A stretch of 19,226 bases of DNA, taken from assembly GCA_036005325.1 (NCBI GenBank), contig DASYQR010000085.1, positions 1 through 19,226 of the forward strand, in the 5' to 3' direction. The DNA is from SCTG01 sp036005325. GTDB lineage: Bacteria; Nitrospirota; Nitrospiria; Nitrospirales; NS-4. Below are positions 1-6,235 of this stretch, piece by piece (the stretch's first letter is position 1; each line of letters starts with the position of its first letter). Under the pieces are notes generated by a model that ran no database searches, had not been told where the DNA came from, and saw nothing but the letters and a program-made list of their open reading frames with translations. The translations under genes were made by a program, and so were the position numbers.

Positions 1-1
1 C

Positions 2-424
2 GTCGGCGGCCCGGTGACCGTACCGCTGGCCGTGCCGCTGGCGGATATCCCCAAGCTGGTGCCAGAATTCAAACCCTCCCCGGCGGACGACGCCCCGACC
101 TTCCGGTCGAACCTGTTCATCATTCTCATCCAGAATCAAACTTCCAAGGAGGCTCTTCGCTTGGTCAGAGGACGAGATAAGGACAGCTATGACTGGTCGC
201 TGTCCTACCGCCTGTACACCTCAGAGGTCCTTCCTCCACGCCTGACCTTGAGCAATACCGTCAACCGTGTAGAGATCGCCGTGGACAGCATTCAACTGAT
301 CACTAACCATAACAAGCTCACCCATGAGGCCATGGTCAACCCCTTCTCCGCCAAAGCCGCCTCGCTCCCGCCCCCGCCCGACCAGACCAAGAAGAAGGTT
401 CCGACCCCGAAGTACGCGCCGTAA
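2..424 (+). CDS. Hypothetical protein, 3' part only (cut by left edge)
   Basis: The frame is open from the first complete codon of the window to a TAA at 422-424, so this is probably the C-terminal part of a longer protein. A GTG at 14 could in principle start it, but no ribosome binding site can be judged so close to the edge. I do not recognise the family. The visible part has an alternating hydrophobic region around the segment FRSNLFIILIQNQTSKEALRLV, then a charged region, and ends in a proline- and lysine-rich tail (PPPPDQTKKKVPTPK), which looks unstructured. The next gene converges on it, with only 5 bp between the stop codons. No function can be assigned. Confidence 0.6.
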   Translation, partial: VGGPVTVPLAVPLADIPKLVPEFKPSPADDAPTFRSNLFIILIQNQTSKEALRLVRGRDKDSYDWSLSYRLYTSEVLPPRLTLSNTVNRVEIAVDSIQLITNHNKLTHEAMVNPFSAKAASLPPPPDQTKKKVPTPKYAP

Positions 425-429
425 CCACC

Positions 430-795
430 TCACGCAACGTCGTCCGCGAACCGGACGTCCCGTTGATCCGCCAGCAGAAGATACGCCTCCCCCCATTGTC
501 GCGAGCTCTCCAGGCTCCAGCCTTCATCCAGATCAAGCGGCTTGAGCCGGAGTCCCCAGTTGCCGCCCGTGACCAAATAGGCGACGCCGGCGCCTGAATC
601 TTCGACAGGCCGGGCCAGGGCAAGACACCGAGGGGCGGAAGGGTCCTCCTGCCAACCGGTGACCTGACACCATTCTCCCATGGAGACCCGGTCAGACACC
701 CGCACCTGCACGACTGGACGCGCCTGGCCCAGCTCGCGGAAGCGGATGAAAATGGAATGCTCGCAGTTGGGGTTCGAATCGACTTCGACGTACAT
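430..795 (-). CDS. Conserved-looking hypothetical protein (~121 aa)
   Basis: This minus-strand reading frame encodes a soluble protein beginning MYVEVDSNPNCEH, with no signal peptide or membrane helix. I place the start at the ATG at 795. The frame can be extended to a GTG at 843, but neither start has a clear Shine-Dalgarno sequence, so the start is uncertain. The composition is that of a real globular protein: predicted beta-rich stretches (FIRFREL, VVQVRVSDRV, GVAYLVTGG), tryptophans spread along the chain and an acidic C-terminus. It is transcribed divergently from the BamE-like gene at 861 and converges with the gene fragment at the left edge. I do not recognise the family and assign no function. 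Confidence 0.6.
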   Translation of the reverse strand: MYVEVDSNPNCEHSIFIRFRELGQARPVVQVRVSDRVSMGEWCQVTGWQEDPSAPRCLALARPVEDSGAGVAYLVTGGNWGLRLKPLDLDEGWSLESSRQWGEAYLLLADQRDVRFADDVA

Positions 796-860
796 GCGAC
801 GCCCTACGACGTGAGTTGACAGGCTTGACCGTGACGGAGCCACGCTGATAGATTAAACCC

Positions 861-1208
861 GTGAATGCTTCTGCTTCTTCTCTTCCCTACCTCTGCCGCC
901 GCTCCGTACGCCTTACCCTGTACGCCCTCCTGGTCGTGGCGCTCCTGGGAATGGTGACCTGGCGGGTGCTGCCCTATTACCAATACACGACGCTGGAAGA
1001 TGCCGTCGTGAAGAAGCGTGTGGTGGTCGGGATGACCCGCGAGCAGGTCTTGAAAAGCTGGGGCTCTCCCTACAAAATTGACATCACCTATACGGACTCC
1101 GGCGTCCGCCGCGAGCTGTGGGTGTTCGAAGATTGGATTGACAGCGCGACCGTCAAGCACCGCTATCTTTATTTTGAGGAAAATACGCTGGTCGGCGGGT
1201 GGTACTGA
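861..1208 (+). CDS. BamE/SmpA/OmlA-like membrane-anchored protein
   Basis: The 115-residue product has a short N-terminus with basic residues just before one hydrophobic helix (about residues 17-34), followed by a small domain outside the membrane. The domain has the hallmarks of the BamE/SmpA-OmlA fold: a 'VGMTREQVLKSWGSP' helix (family pattern G-M-t-x-x-q-V-x-x-x-x-G-x-P) followed by beta strands ending 'RYLYFEENTLVGGWY'. BamE proper is an outer-membrane lipoprotein of the beta-barrel assembly machine. Here there is no lipobox cysteine at the end of the helix, so anchoring through the uncleaved helix is more likely, and a true BAM role is not established. The start is a GTG at 861 without an obvious Shine-Dalgarno sequence. 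The gene converges on the next one with 7 bp between stops. Confidence 0.65.
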   Translation: MNASASSLPYLCRRSVRLTLYALLVVALLGMVTWRVLPYYQYTTLEDAVVKKRVVVGMTREQVLKSWGSPYKIDITYTDSGVRRELWVFEDWIDSATVKHRYLYFEENTLVGGWY

Positions 1209-1215
1209 CAAGCCC

Positions 1216-1467
1216 TCACCCCGCCTCCCCGCCGGGCTCGGATGGCTTCTTCATGGACTCCAGGAAATCACGGGCCAAGAGCGAGGCACGATCGAAATCA
1301 GACTCAGCCACGAGGATCACCCGCTCATTGAACGGGAAGATGTTGAGGCCGGGATAGAGGCCGCCGAAATGCTCGTTCTGGACGTAGAATTCGATGCCGC
1401 TGCCTTCCAGAATGCTGGTCAGGAGCATCAGTTCAGTTTCGTCGCAGGGAACGAGCAGTTTGGTCAT
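1216..1467 (-). CDS. DUF2007-type small protein
   Basis: The product is 83 residues from the ATG at 1467 (MTKLLVPCDETE). I chose this start over an upstream in-frame codon at 1527 because the upstream part is low-complexity alanine-rich sequence and family members begin directly with the first beta strand. The pattern is typical of DUF2007 (called a putative prokaryotic signal-transducing protein in domain databases, function unproven): an N-terminal strand, a helix 'ELMLLTSILEGSGIEFYVQNEHFGGLYPG' in which two copies of a region are compared as 'inherited or hidden' loops, then 'ERVILVAESDFDRASLLARDFLES'. It is a small cytoplasmic alpha/beta domain without catalytic motifs. The gene converges on the BamE-like gene. 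The family call rests on pattern recognition only. Confidence 0.65.
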   Translation of the reverse strand: MTKLLVPCDETELMLLTSILEGSGIEFYVQNEHFGGLYPGLNIFPFNERVILVAESDFDRASLLARDFLESMKKPSEPGGEAG

Positions 1468-1558
1468 GTCTGATTGTAGGCGGTGGATGGCGCAAAATGC
1501 AACGGCGGCGCTTGCACTCTCACGCACGGACTCCCTACACTTCAGCTATACTGAGGGA

Positions 1559-1864
1559 TCAGGGCGTCTCGGTGATCTGGACGCGCCGTTCTTTGCCGGG
1601 GCCGCCGGAAACCATCATGACCCGCTTCCACTCGCGGATCGTGTACACGGCCCAGGCGTTGGGCGTACCCTGGTAGTAGGCATCGGGATCCTCACCGGTG
1701 GCATTGAAATAGATGGGCTCGGTGAATCCTTCCTCGAGGACTTTATCGAGGAGGCTTTCGGTCGTCATGCCGCGCCCCTTGAGTGACACGTCGGCGAGGA
1801 ATTTGAAGATGTCTTCGGAATTTTGAATGGTGACGGGTTGCATGTAACGAGTCATTCTAGTCAT
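1559..1864 (-). CDS. Hypothetical protein (~101 aa)
   Basis: This is a small soluble protein without signal peptide or membrane segment. Three ATG codons cluster at 1864, 1855 and 1843 (MTRMTRYMQ...), and a TTG lies further upstream at 1882. None has a clean Shine-Dalgarno sequence; I give the first ATG, but 1843 is equally possible. The body reads as a real domain: 'PVTIQNSEDIFKFLADVSLKGRGMTTESLLDKVLEEGF' looks helical, followed by an aromatic-rich segment (YFNATGEDPDAYYQGTPNAWAVYTIREWKRVMMV) that looks like beta strands. It is divergent from the CADD-like gene starting at 1894, with only about 30-50 bp between start codons. I do not recognise the family. Confidence 0.6.
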   Translation of the reverse strand: MTRMTRYMQPVTIQNSEDIFKFLADVSLKGRGMTTESLLDKVLEEGFTEPIYFNATGEDPDAYYQGTPNAWAVYTIREWKRVMMVSGGPGKERRVQITETP

Positions 1865-1893
1865 TCGAGTGCCACGATGCAACGGAGAACCCT

Positions 1894-2637
1894 ATGAAGC
1901 CACTCTCAAGCGATCAGTTCCGTGAAAAGCTGATGGCGATCATGGACCGGAAAGATCACTGGGCCTGGCCGCAGTTCACCGGCCCCCAGGTCACCAAGGC
2001 CCAGCTCGAAATGCACTACCGCCAGGAATACGCGGTCTATGTCCGGGACTTCCCGGTATTCCTCAGCCGAATCCACGGAAAAAACCCGCCTCGCCCCGTC
2101 CGCAGCGAACTGGCCCGTAACATCTACGAAGAGGATACCGGCGGCCTCACGCTGGGGCAGTCTCACCCTGACCTGTTTCTCGCCATGATGCTCGGGCTGG
2201 GGTTCGAGCGCGCGCATTTTCGCGACGTGAACCTGCTTTCAGAAAGTCGGGCGTACCGTGAGTGGTTGGACAAAATTACGATGGAGGGGGATTGGCTGAC
2301 CGCGCTGGCCGTCGCGACCATCTTCGTCGAGGGGAGCGTGCATGACCGTCAGGAAGTGCTTCACCCCTCTCCGCCCCCGGACGCTGAGCAGGTTGAGGAG
2401 ATCATTCGTAAGCATCCCCTCGTGCAGTACCATGGGCTCGATCCCAAAAGCCTCGATCTGATCCGCGTCCACCTCATGATCGAGTCCAGCCACCGCCAGG
2501 CCGCCTGGCAGACGGTCCTGACCTATGCGACAGCGGTCACTGACCAGCAACTCGTCCTCGAGGCCATGCAGGAAAGCTTGGACCATTGGTGCCGCTATCG
2601 GGACGGAGTCGCCCGGTCGTGCGGCCTGAGGAAGTAA
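1894..2637 (+). CDS. CADD/PqqC-fold heme-oxygenase-like diiron enzyme
   Basis: This 247-residue, all-helical protein belongs to the TenA/PqqC/CADD (heme-oxygenase-like diiron, HDO) group. Compared with chlamydial CADD recalled from memory, the N-terminal half aligns well: TKAQLEMHYRQEYAVYVRDFP against CADD's TKEQL...FP, and RIHG against AIHS. The six metal-ligand positions are all occupied: E80, H91, E146, H193, E197 and H200, the last three as HxxxExxH where CADD has HxxxDxxH. CADD makes p-aminobenzoate by consuming its own Tyr27, helped by Lys152. The equivalents here appear to be W25 and a non-lysine near residue 156, so the same self-sacrificing chemistry is doubtful. There is a proline-rich insertion around 157-163. 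The start at 1894 has an upstream GGAG. It is a single gene, convergent with the next. The fold is fairly sure; the substrate is unknown. Confidence 0.75.
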   Translation: MKPLSSDQFREKLMAIMDRKDHWAWPQFTGPQVTKAQLEMHYRQEYAVYVRDFPVFLSRIHGKNPPRPVRSELARNIYEEDTGGLTLGQSHPDLFLAMMLGLGFERAHFRDVNLLSESRAYREWLDKITMEGDWLTALAVATIFVEGSVHDRQEVLHPSPPPDAEQVEEIIRKHPLVQYHGLDPKSLDLIRVHLMIESSHRQAAWQTVLTYATAVTDQQLVLEAMQESLDHWCRYRDGVARSCGLRK

Positions 2638-2649
2638 CGATTTAACCCG

Positions 2650-3033
2650 TTATCCCGCCGTGATGAGATAGTGCAAGGCCGTATCGGCAAGAATCCCGCC
2701 CCAGGCGATCAAGTTGAGCGTGCGAAGCGTGGGCGGCGTATCCCGGCTCCAGATTCGGATCAATTGAGCCAGCAGAATTGCCTGCGTCAAGAGGGAAGGC
2801 AAGCGATGGACATGGGGCGACAACGAGCCATTCTCACTGGCCATGGCAACCACGGCCGTCAAGAGGTAGCAGCCCAGCGCCAGCACTTGGATGACCACGT
2901 CGGTCTTCGCGGCCTTTCCCTTCACCGCCCAGACCACGGCGGCGCTGAGCGCCGTGACGACCAGCAACAACAGCAAGGGAAAGAGCGGCCACCAGACTTT
3001 GCCGTTCAGGAACGCTGCCATGATGTGCGCCAT
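2650..3033 (-). CDS. Small multi-pass membrane protein, hypothetical
   Basis: The 127-residue product is dominated by hydrophobic helices: about residues 13-36 (the stretch WWPLFPLLLLLVVTALSAAV), 45-63, 80-94 and 105-125, suggesting about four membrane spans with short loops. There is no catalytic motif and no signal peptide, and I do not recognise a family. The start could be the ATG at 3033 or the in-frame ATG at 3021; neither has a strong ribosome binding site. The gene converges with the CADD-like gene (12 bp between stops) and diverges from the gene at 3060, leaving only about 26 bp for two promoters. It is probably an inner membrane protein of unknown role. Confidence 0.6.
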   Translation of the reverse strand: MAHIMAAFLNGKVWWPLFPLLLLLVVTALSAAVVWAVKGKAAKTDVVIQVLALGCYLLTAVVAMASENGSLSPHVHRLPSLLTQAILLAQLIRIWSRDTPPTLRTLNLIAWGGILADTALHYLITAG

Positions 3034-3059
3034 CGCGAAACGACATTAGCATAACTGGC

Positions 3060-3677
3060 ATGCCGGACGCATTCTTTTACCCCTTTCACCTCTGCTCTCC
3101 GGAAACTCTCGAGCGCGTTCTGGCCAGGTATGAGACCATCCATTTTCGAGACTACATGGCCCTGCAATTGACGCCGACCAGCGGGACGACCGCCTACCCC
3201 GACCGTATGGGCGATTCGTACCCCGAGTTCCTGAAGCAAGATCGTATCGTCCAGGGCTACAGCGTGAACGGGCCGCTGAGCCCGGAAATGGACCAGCGGA
3301 TTGACCGGGACTTCAAAGATCGCACGTGGCGCGAGATTTTCCATTTCGCCCTGCGGGATGACGCCCGCTTTCAACGGGGCCTGGCGCCGGAAGGCACCGA
3401 CTTCAGCCCATGGCTGCCCAACCGGTGGATGGAATGGCAGATCACCCTGGCGGAAGTGCGTCAGATGTCGAGGCTGAAACTGGACCCTGAGCGTGCGATT
3501 TTTCTGGAGTACGGGCTGATGCTGGTCAAAACTTCCGCCGCCTTGTGGTACACCATCCAGATCTGCCAGCAACACGAGTTCGAAGCGGTGACTGACTCCG
3601 TCTCGCACGCCCGGCTCCTCCAGCACGTCATGGCGCGAGATCATATCTGCCTGCCAACGTTCCTGCTGCGCCAGTGA
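3060..3677 (+). CDS. Hypothetical protein (205 aa), family not recognised
   Basis: This is a soluble protein of 205 residues with codon use like its neighbours and no signal peptide. It begins with an aromatic segment (MPDAFFYPFHLCSPETLERVL), followed by a mixed region containing 'RDYMALQLTPTSGTTAYPDRMGDSYPE' and a 'WMEWQITLAEVRQMSRLKLDPERA' helix. The C-terminal third looks entirely helical and contains 'WYTIQICQQHEFEAVTDSVSHARLLQHV'. The histidines and acidic residues in that segment could bind metal, but I see no established motif. The start ATG at 3060 has little Shine-Dalgarno complementarity. The ClpS-like gene follows 16 bp after the stop in the same direction, so the two may be cotranscribed. 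No function is assigned. Confidence 0.65.
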   Translation: MPDAFFYPFHLCSPETLERVLARYETIHFRDYMALQLTPTSGTTAYPDRMGDSYPEFLKQDRIVQGYSVNGPLSPEMDQRIDRDFKDRTWREIFHFALRDDARFQRGLAPEGTDFSPWLPNRWMEWQITLAEVRQMSRLKLDPERAIFLEYGLMLVKTSAALWYTIQICQQHEFEAVTDSVSHARLLQHVMARDHICLPTFLLRQ

Positions 3678-3693
3678 TACAATAGAAGAACCT

Positions 3694-3987
3694 ATGGCCG
3701 CACTTCCTACAGCCCCGTTGCCAGAGACGATTGAAGAGTCGGACACCGGGATTGATGACGAACTCGGCGCTCGCGTCATCGTCTACAATTGTAACTGTCA
3801 TACTTACCAGCAAGTGATTGATCTGCTCTGCAAGGCCGTCCCCAAGATGACCCCCGCGCGCGCGTTTGAGCTCGCCTACCGAATCGACCACGTCGGATCC
3901 GCGGAAGTCTATGAGGGGCCCCGCAAGGAATGTATGCAGGTTGCCTCCATTCTGGCAGGCGGAGGCCTGCGTGTGGCCATTCAGTAG
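3694..3987 (+). CDS. clpS: ClpS-like adaptor with divergent N-degron pocket
   Basis: This is a 97-residue protein with a disordered acidic N-terminus (about 1-25) followed by a ClpS core. 'RVIVYNCNCHTYQQVIDLL' aligns without gaps to E. coli ClpS 'KVILVNDDYTPMEFVIDVL' recalled from memory. 'TPARAFELAYRIDHVGSAEVYEGP' and 'ECMQVASILAGGGLRVAIQ' match the middle helix and final strand. ClpS normally docks on the ClpA/ClpC N-domain and presents N-degron substrates to ClpP. The pocket residues N34, D35 and D36 of E. coli become N32, C33 and N34 here, and the position of H66 is shifted (D65-H66), so recognition of free N-terminal amines may be lost or changed. A Shine-Dalgarno-like AGAAG precedes the ATG. 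No clpA or clpC is in the window. The fold is likely; canonical function is uncertain. Confidence 0.7.
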   Translation: MAALPTAPLPETIEESDTGIDDELGARVIVYNCNCHTYQQVIDLLCKAVPKMTPARAFELAYRIDHVGSAEVYEGPRKECMQVASILAGGGLRVAIQ

Positions 3988-4000
3988 AGAGGGTCTCGGG

Positions 4001-4276
4001 TTAGCTTTTTTTGACGAAACTGATGGCGTCCTTATACTCCGCGATGGCGGCTTCCAACGCCTTTTTTCCGAGCGGGATGTTGGCGTCGAGGACCTTCTCG
4101 ACATCGGGATCGGCAATGACCACTTCATACAGATCATGGCGACTGGTCATACGCACCCCCTCGCCTTGATCCTCCCGGGGCATGAAGAGCTCGTACCAGA
4201 CTTCCTTTTCAACCAGGCAGACATCGCGAAACCGCTCATACAGCAGCTTTAGCTTCTCCGGATCGTGTTCCTTCAT
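4001..4276 (-). CDS. Small hypothetical protein (91 aa)
   Basis: This is a 91-residue, charged, soluble protein starting MKEHDPEKLKLLYERFRDVCLVEKE. The ATG at 4276 is preceded by a good Shine-Dalgarno sequence (CAGGAG about 12 bases upstream), which supports a genuine gene. Helical heptad-like charge patterns occur at both ends (KLKLLYERFRDV and KKALEAAIAEYKDAISFVKK), with a short strand-like centre (DLYEVVIADPDVEKVL). There is no catalytic motif, signal peptide or membrane segment. It converges with the ClpS-like gene and lies downstream of the 4358-4735 gene in the same direction, separated by the inverted repeat at 4300-4339. I do not recognise the family. Confidence 0.6.
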   Translation of the reverse strand: MKEHDPEKLKLLYERFRDVCLVEKEVWYELFMPREDQGEGVRMTSRHDLYEVVIADPDVEKVLDANIPLGKKALEAAIAEYKDAISFVKKS

Positions 4277-4299
4277 GGATGACCTTTTCTCCTGAAACG

Positions 4300-4339
4300 G
4301 CGAGAGGCCGGTCAGCTTCCCAGCCGGCCGGCCTCTCGC
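4300..4339 (-). terminator. Perfect 12-bp inverted repeat, terminator/attenuator-like hairpin
   Basis: GCGAGAGGCCGG at 4300-4311 is the exact reverse complement of 4328-4339, with a 16-nt loop, which would form a very stable GC-rich stem. It sits between the stop of the 4358-4735 gene and the ribosome binding site of the 4001-4276 gene, both on the minus strand. Read in that direction the stem is followed by only three T residues, so it is not a textbook intrinsic terminator. It may reduce read-through or stabilise the upstream mRNA end. Confidence 0.4.
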
Positions 4340-4357
4340 AAGTCACTTCCAGATCTC

Positions 4358-4735
4358 TCAGGCAGATCGAGCCCGTCTCCGTGTTTGCGGGAGCGGCATG
4401 AAAAAGTCTCCCGGCTGGACTTCTTTCACTTGGGCCGTGGTATAGATCCGCGCACCATACAGCTCATAGATTCTCGCCACAGCCCCTTTGTCGCCCTTCC
4501 GCGCTTTTGCGAACAGCCGACGGCGCTCCTCCAACTCATCTTCCGCCACCGTGGTGGCGAGCGCGGATTGCCCCTTGGTCCGCTCAACCGGTCTGACCGG
4601 TCTCGTGCCCTCGGACGCCTTGGCTGGGCTGCGGGCGAAGGTGGCGGTTTTGTGGCGTATATCTTTATGGGCCTTGTGCGCCCTGTGACTCTTATGCGTT
4701 CTTATTTTGACTTTATTGCGCCGCACTTTGCGCAT
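4358..4735 (-). CDS. Basic hypothetical protein with xH(K/R) repeats
   Basis: This 125-residue, strongly basic protein starts at the ATG at 4735, which has GAGGGG about 9 bases upstream. The N-terminal 30 residues are lysine/histidine-rich and contain four successive tripeptides THK-SHR-AHK-AHK, encoded by degenerate 9-nt units (4664-4699). A low-complexity linker follows to about residue 65. The C-terminal part holds a charged helix 'EERRRLFAKARKGDKGAVARIYELYG', which resembles the first helix of sigma-70 region 2 in ECF-type factors. No other sigma regions follow, so it is not a sigma factor. It ends in a short arginine-rich tail. It could bind nucleic acid by charge alone, which is inference. 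I do not recognise the family. Confidence 0.5.
   Translation of the reverse strand: MRKVRRNKVKIRTHKSHRAHKAHKDIRHKTATFARSPAKASEGTRPVRPVERTKGQSALATTVAEDELEERRRLFAKARKGDKGAVARIYELYGARIYTTAQVKEVQPGDFFMPLPQTRRRARSA
4664..4699 (-). repeat. Four degenerate 9-nt tandem units (xHK coding)
   Basis: Read on the minus strand, the units are ACGCATAAG, AGTCACAGG, GCGCACAAG and GCCCATAAA. They keep a CAY-ARR core and each encodes x-His-Lys/Arg. The array lies inside the 5' end of the 4358-4735 gene. The degeneracy suggests an old repeat expansion or selection for the peptide. Confidence 0.5.
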
Positions 4736-4922
4736 GACGTTTGCCCCTCAGACAAGATTAATGTCAAGAATCGTACTTTACCACACCTGGCCGGCGTTCG
4801 GGGAAAAATCTCATTAGTTCATCTAAAATACGGCGTAACACTTAGAAAAATTCTCATAACCTGCCGAAATTACTCATGGATCTGAAACACCATACTTTAG
4901 TTTGGAGACGTGGTTCTACGGC

Positions 4923-4952
4923 TGGACGACGCCCTTCCGGCAATCTTATAAT
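4923..4952 (+). promoter_or_regulatory. Sigma70-type promoter of the DUF3386-DUF5069-HbpS operon
   Basis: An exact TATAAT lies at 4947-4952. A 4-of-6 match to TTGACA (TGGACG, 4923-4928) lies upstream with an 18-bp spacer. The -10 is about 34 bp before the ATG at 4987 and upstream of the AAAGGAG ribosome binding site (4973-4979), which fits a short leader. The surrounding intergenic stretch 4736-4986 is AT-richer than its neighbours. A TTGACA on the opposite strand (4762-4767) has no partner -10 and I do not call it. Confidence 0.6.
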
Positions 4953-4986
4953 GGGGTCTACCGATTGCCCAGAAAGGAGACATCTC

Positions 4987-5661
4987 ATGACAATGACGTA
5001 CAACAGGGAAACAGTCCCGGTGGATGCCCAAGATGATCCAGAAGCCCGTGATTTGCTCCGGCGAGCATTCGAAAAAACCGCCCGCTGGCCGGCCGACTTT
5101 AAAGGCTTTGCCGCCGATCTGGCCGTCAATGTGGATGGAAAAGAGATCAGAGGAACGGTGACCATCAAATCCGCTCAAGACGTCACGGTGTCGCTTCCGG
5201 ATGCGGAGATCCAAAAGTGGGCGACCGGTACCATCAGTATGATCGCTGTCCACCGCGGACCGCGGACCTTCGATCAATCCGACGGCAAAAGCGTTTTGAC
5301 TCTGGACAGAGGGGCTCCGCACCCTATAGGACAGACCATTCACATCCACGACAACCTGAAATCCCACTACCGCGTGAAAGATGACCGGATCACTCAGATC
5401 AACCGCACGATGGGACCGATGAGGTTCACGATCAACGTCGAGGACAGCGCGATCACGACGGACAACAAGTACCTGACCACCCGGTACACCGTCTATTATT
5501 TCAACCCGCAGGACGGACGACTGCTGAACGTCGAAAGTTTTACGGACTCGCATGTCCGTCTCGGCCAGGCCGACCTGCCTGCGTCGCGGCGTATCATCTC
5601 CGCGGAGAATGGGACTGTCTCGGTCAAGACCCTCATGTTTTCCAACCACCGCCTGCTCTGA
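4987..5661 (+). CDS. DUF3386 family protein
   Basis: The 224-residue product matches DUF3386, a family I know mainly from cyanobacteria and plants, of unknown function. The recognisable elements in order are: a helix 'ARDLLRRAFEKTARWPADFKGFAADL' near residues 18-45; 'VDGKEIRGTVTI'; a long beta-rich middle with 'HRGPRTFDQSDGK' and 'GQTIHIHDNLKSHYRVKDDRITQINRTMGPMRFTINVEDS'; and a C-terminal 'LMFSNHRLL'. The length is normal for the family. I set the start at the ATG at 4987 because AAAGGAG sits 7 bp upstream; the frame is open further 5' but that part overlaps the promoter. It is the first gene of a three-gene operon; its stop codon touches the next gene's Shine-Dalgarno sequence. It has no signal peptide, so it is probably cytoplasmic. 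Confidence 0.82.
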   Translation: MTMTYNRETVPVDAQDDPEARDLLRRAFEKTARWPADFKGFAADLAVNVDGKEIRGTVTIKSAQDVTVSLPDAEIQKWATGTISMIAVHRGPRTFDQSDGKSVLTLDRGAPHPIGQTIHIHDNLKSHYRVKDDRITQINRTMGPMRFTINVEDSAITTDNKYLTTRYTVYYFNPQDGRLLNVESFTDSHVRLGQADLPASRRIISAENGTVSVKTLMFSNHRLL

Positions 5662-5672
5662 GGAGGTCTAGC

Positions 5673-6209
5673 ATGTCACTGAACATTCCCGGCTCGAGCG
5701 GCATGGGCGATATGAAGGGCGATACCCTCGATACCATGATGGGGCGGACGGCACGGCCGCGGCCGAACGACCTGACCAAAGAATACCCGCGCAGTTCCCT
5801 GGAGCTTCTGAACGGCTATGCCCACCTGGCTCGGATGATTGACAAGGCACGGGCGCGGGAGGCCGGGATGAACGGCGAGTATATCTACCCCTGCCCGCTG
5901 GACAAAGCGCTGTTGTTGTTCCTGGAGGTCAGCGAACAGGACTTTGCCTATGCGGCCAAATCGCGTACCGACGACTTGATTCTGGAGTGGCTCGGCGTGC
6001 ACGGACGTCCGCGCTCAAAGAAACAGGTCGAGATCTGGAACAAGCAACTGCTGGAACGCGGCCCGGACGATGACGCCAAGTGGGCCTATTTCAATAAAAC
6101 GCGTGATGCCATTGATCCCACACGCACCGATATCGTCACCTGGGTCGACCTCTTGGAACTCGAAGAGGGACGGCACGTTCCACGACGCGACGGGACCCCA
6201 ACTCCTTAG
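5673..6209 (+). CDS. DUF5069 family protein
   Basis: This is a 178-residue soluble protein. After a flexible glycine/methionine-rich N-terminus (about 1-28), the signature of DUF5069 begins at residue 33: 'DLTKEYPRSSLELLNGYAHLARMIDKARAREAG', then 'GEYIYPCPLDKALLLFLEVSEQDFAYA' and 'DDLILEWLGVHG'. The rest is a charged helical tail that includes 'KWAYFNKTRDAIDPTRTDIVTWVDLLELEEGR'. The family has no assigned function that I know of. A textbook AGGAGG (5661-5666) precedes the ATG at 5673. It is the second gene of the operon, 11 bp after DUF3386 and 26 bp before the HbpS-like gene, so a shared process is likely but unknown. Confidence 0.85.
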   Translation: MSLNIPGSSGMGDMKGDTLDTMMGRTARPRPNDLTKEYPRSSLELLNGYAHLARMIDKARAREAGMNGEYIYPCPLDKALLLFLEVSEQDFAYAAKSRTDDLILEWLGVHGRPRSKKQVEIWNKQLLERGPDDDAKWAYFNKTRDAIDPTRTDIVTWVDLLELEEGRHVPRRDGTPTP

Positions 6210-6235
6210 GCACATCACACAGGAGGAAAAATAGC

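Noticed and set aside
3678..3683. TACAAT resembling a -10 box before the ClpS-like gene
   Set aside because: There is no matching -35, and a transcript from it would begin after the likely ribosome binding site.
3987..4012. Short inverted repeat and T-run after the ClpS-like gene
   Set aside because: The stem is 4 bp and the T-run encodes the Lys-Lys end of the convergent gene, so a terminator is not supported.
4762..4767. Exact TTGACA on the minus strand upstream of the 4358-4735 gene
   Set aside because: No acceptable -10 hexamer lies 16-19 bp downstream, and the position would be too close to the start codon.
4897..5649. A 250-codon minus-strand open frame
   Set aside because: It is antisense to the DUF3386 gene, which has a promoter, a ribosome binding site and a recognisable family.
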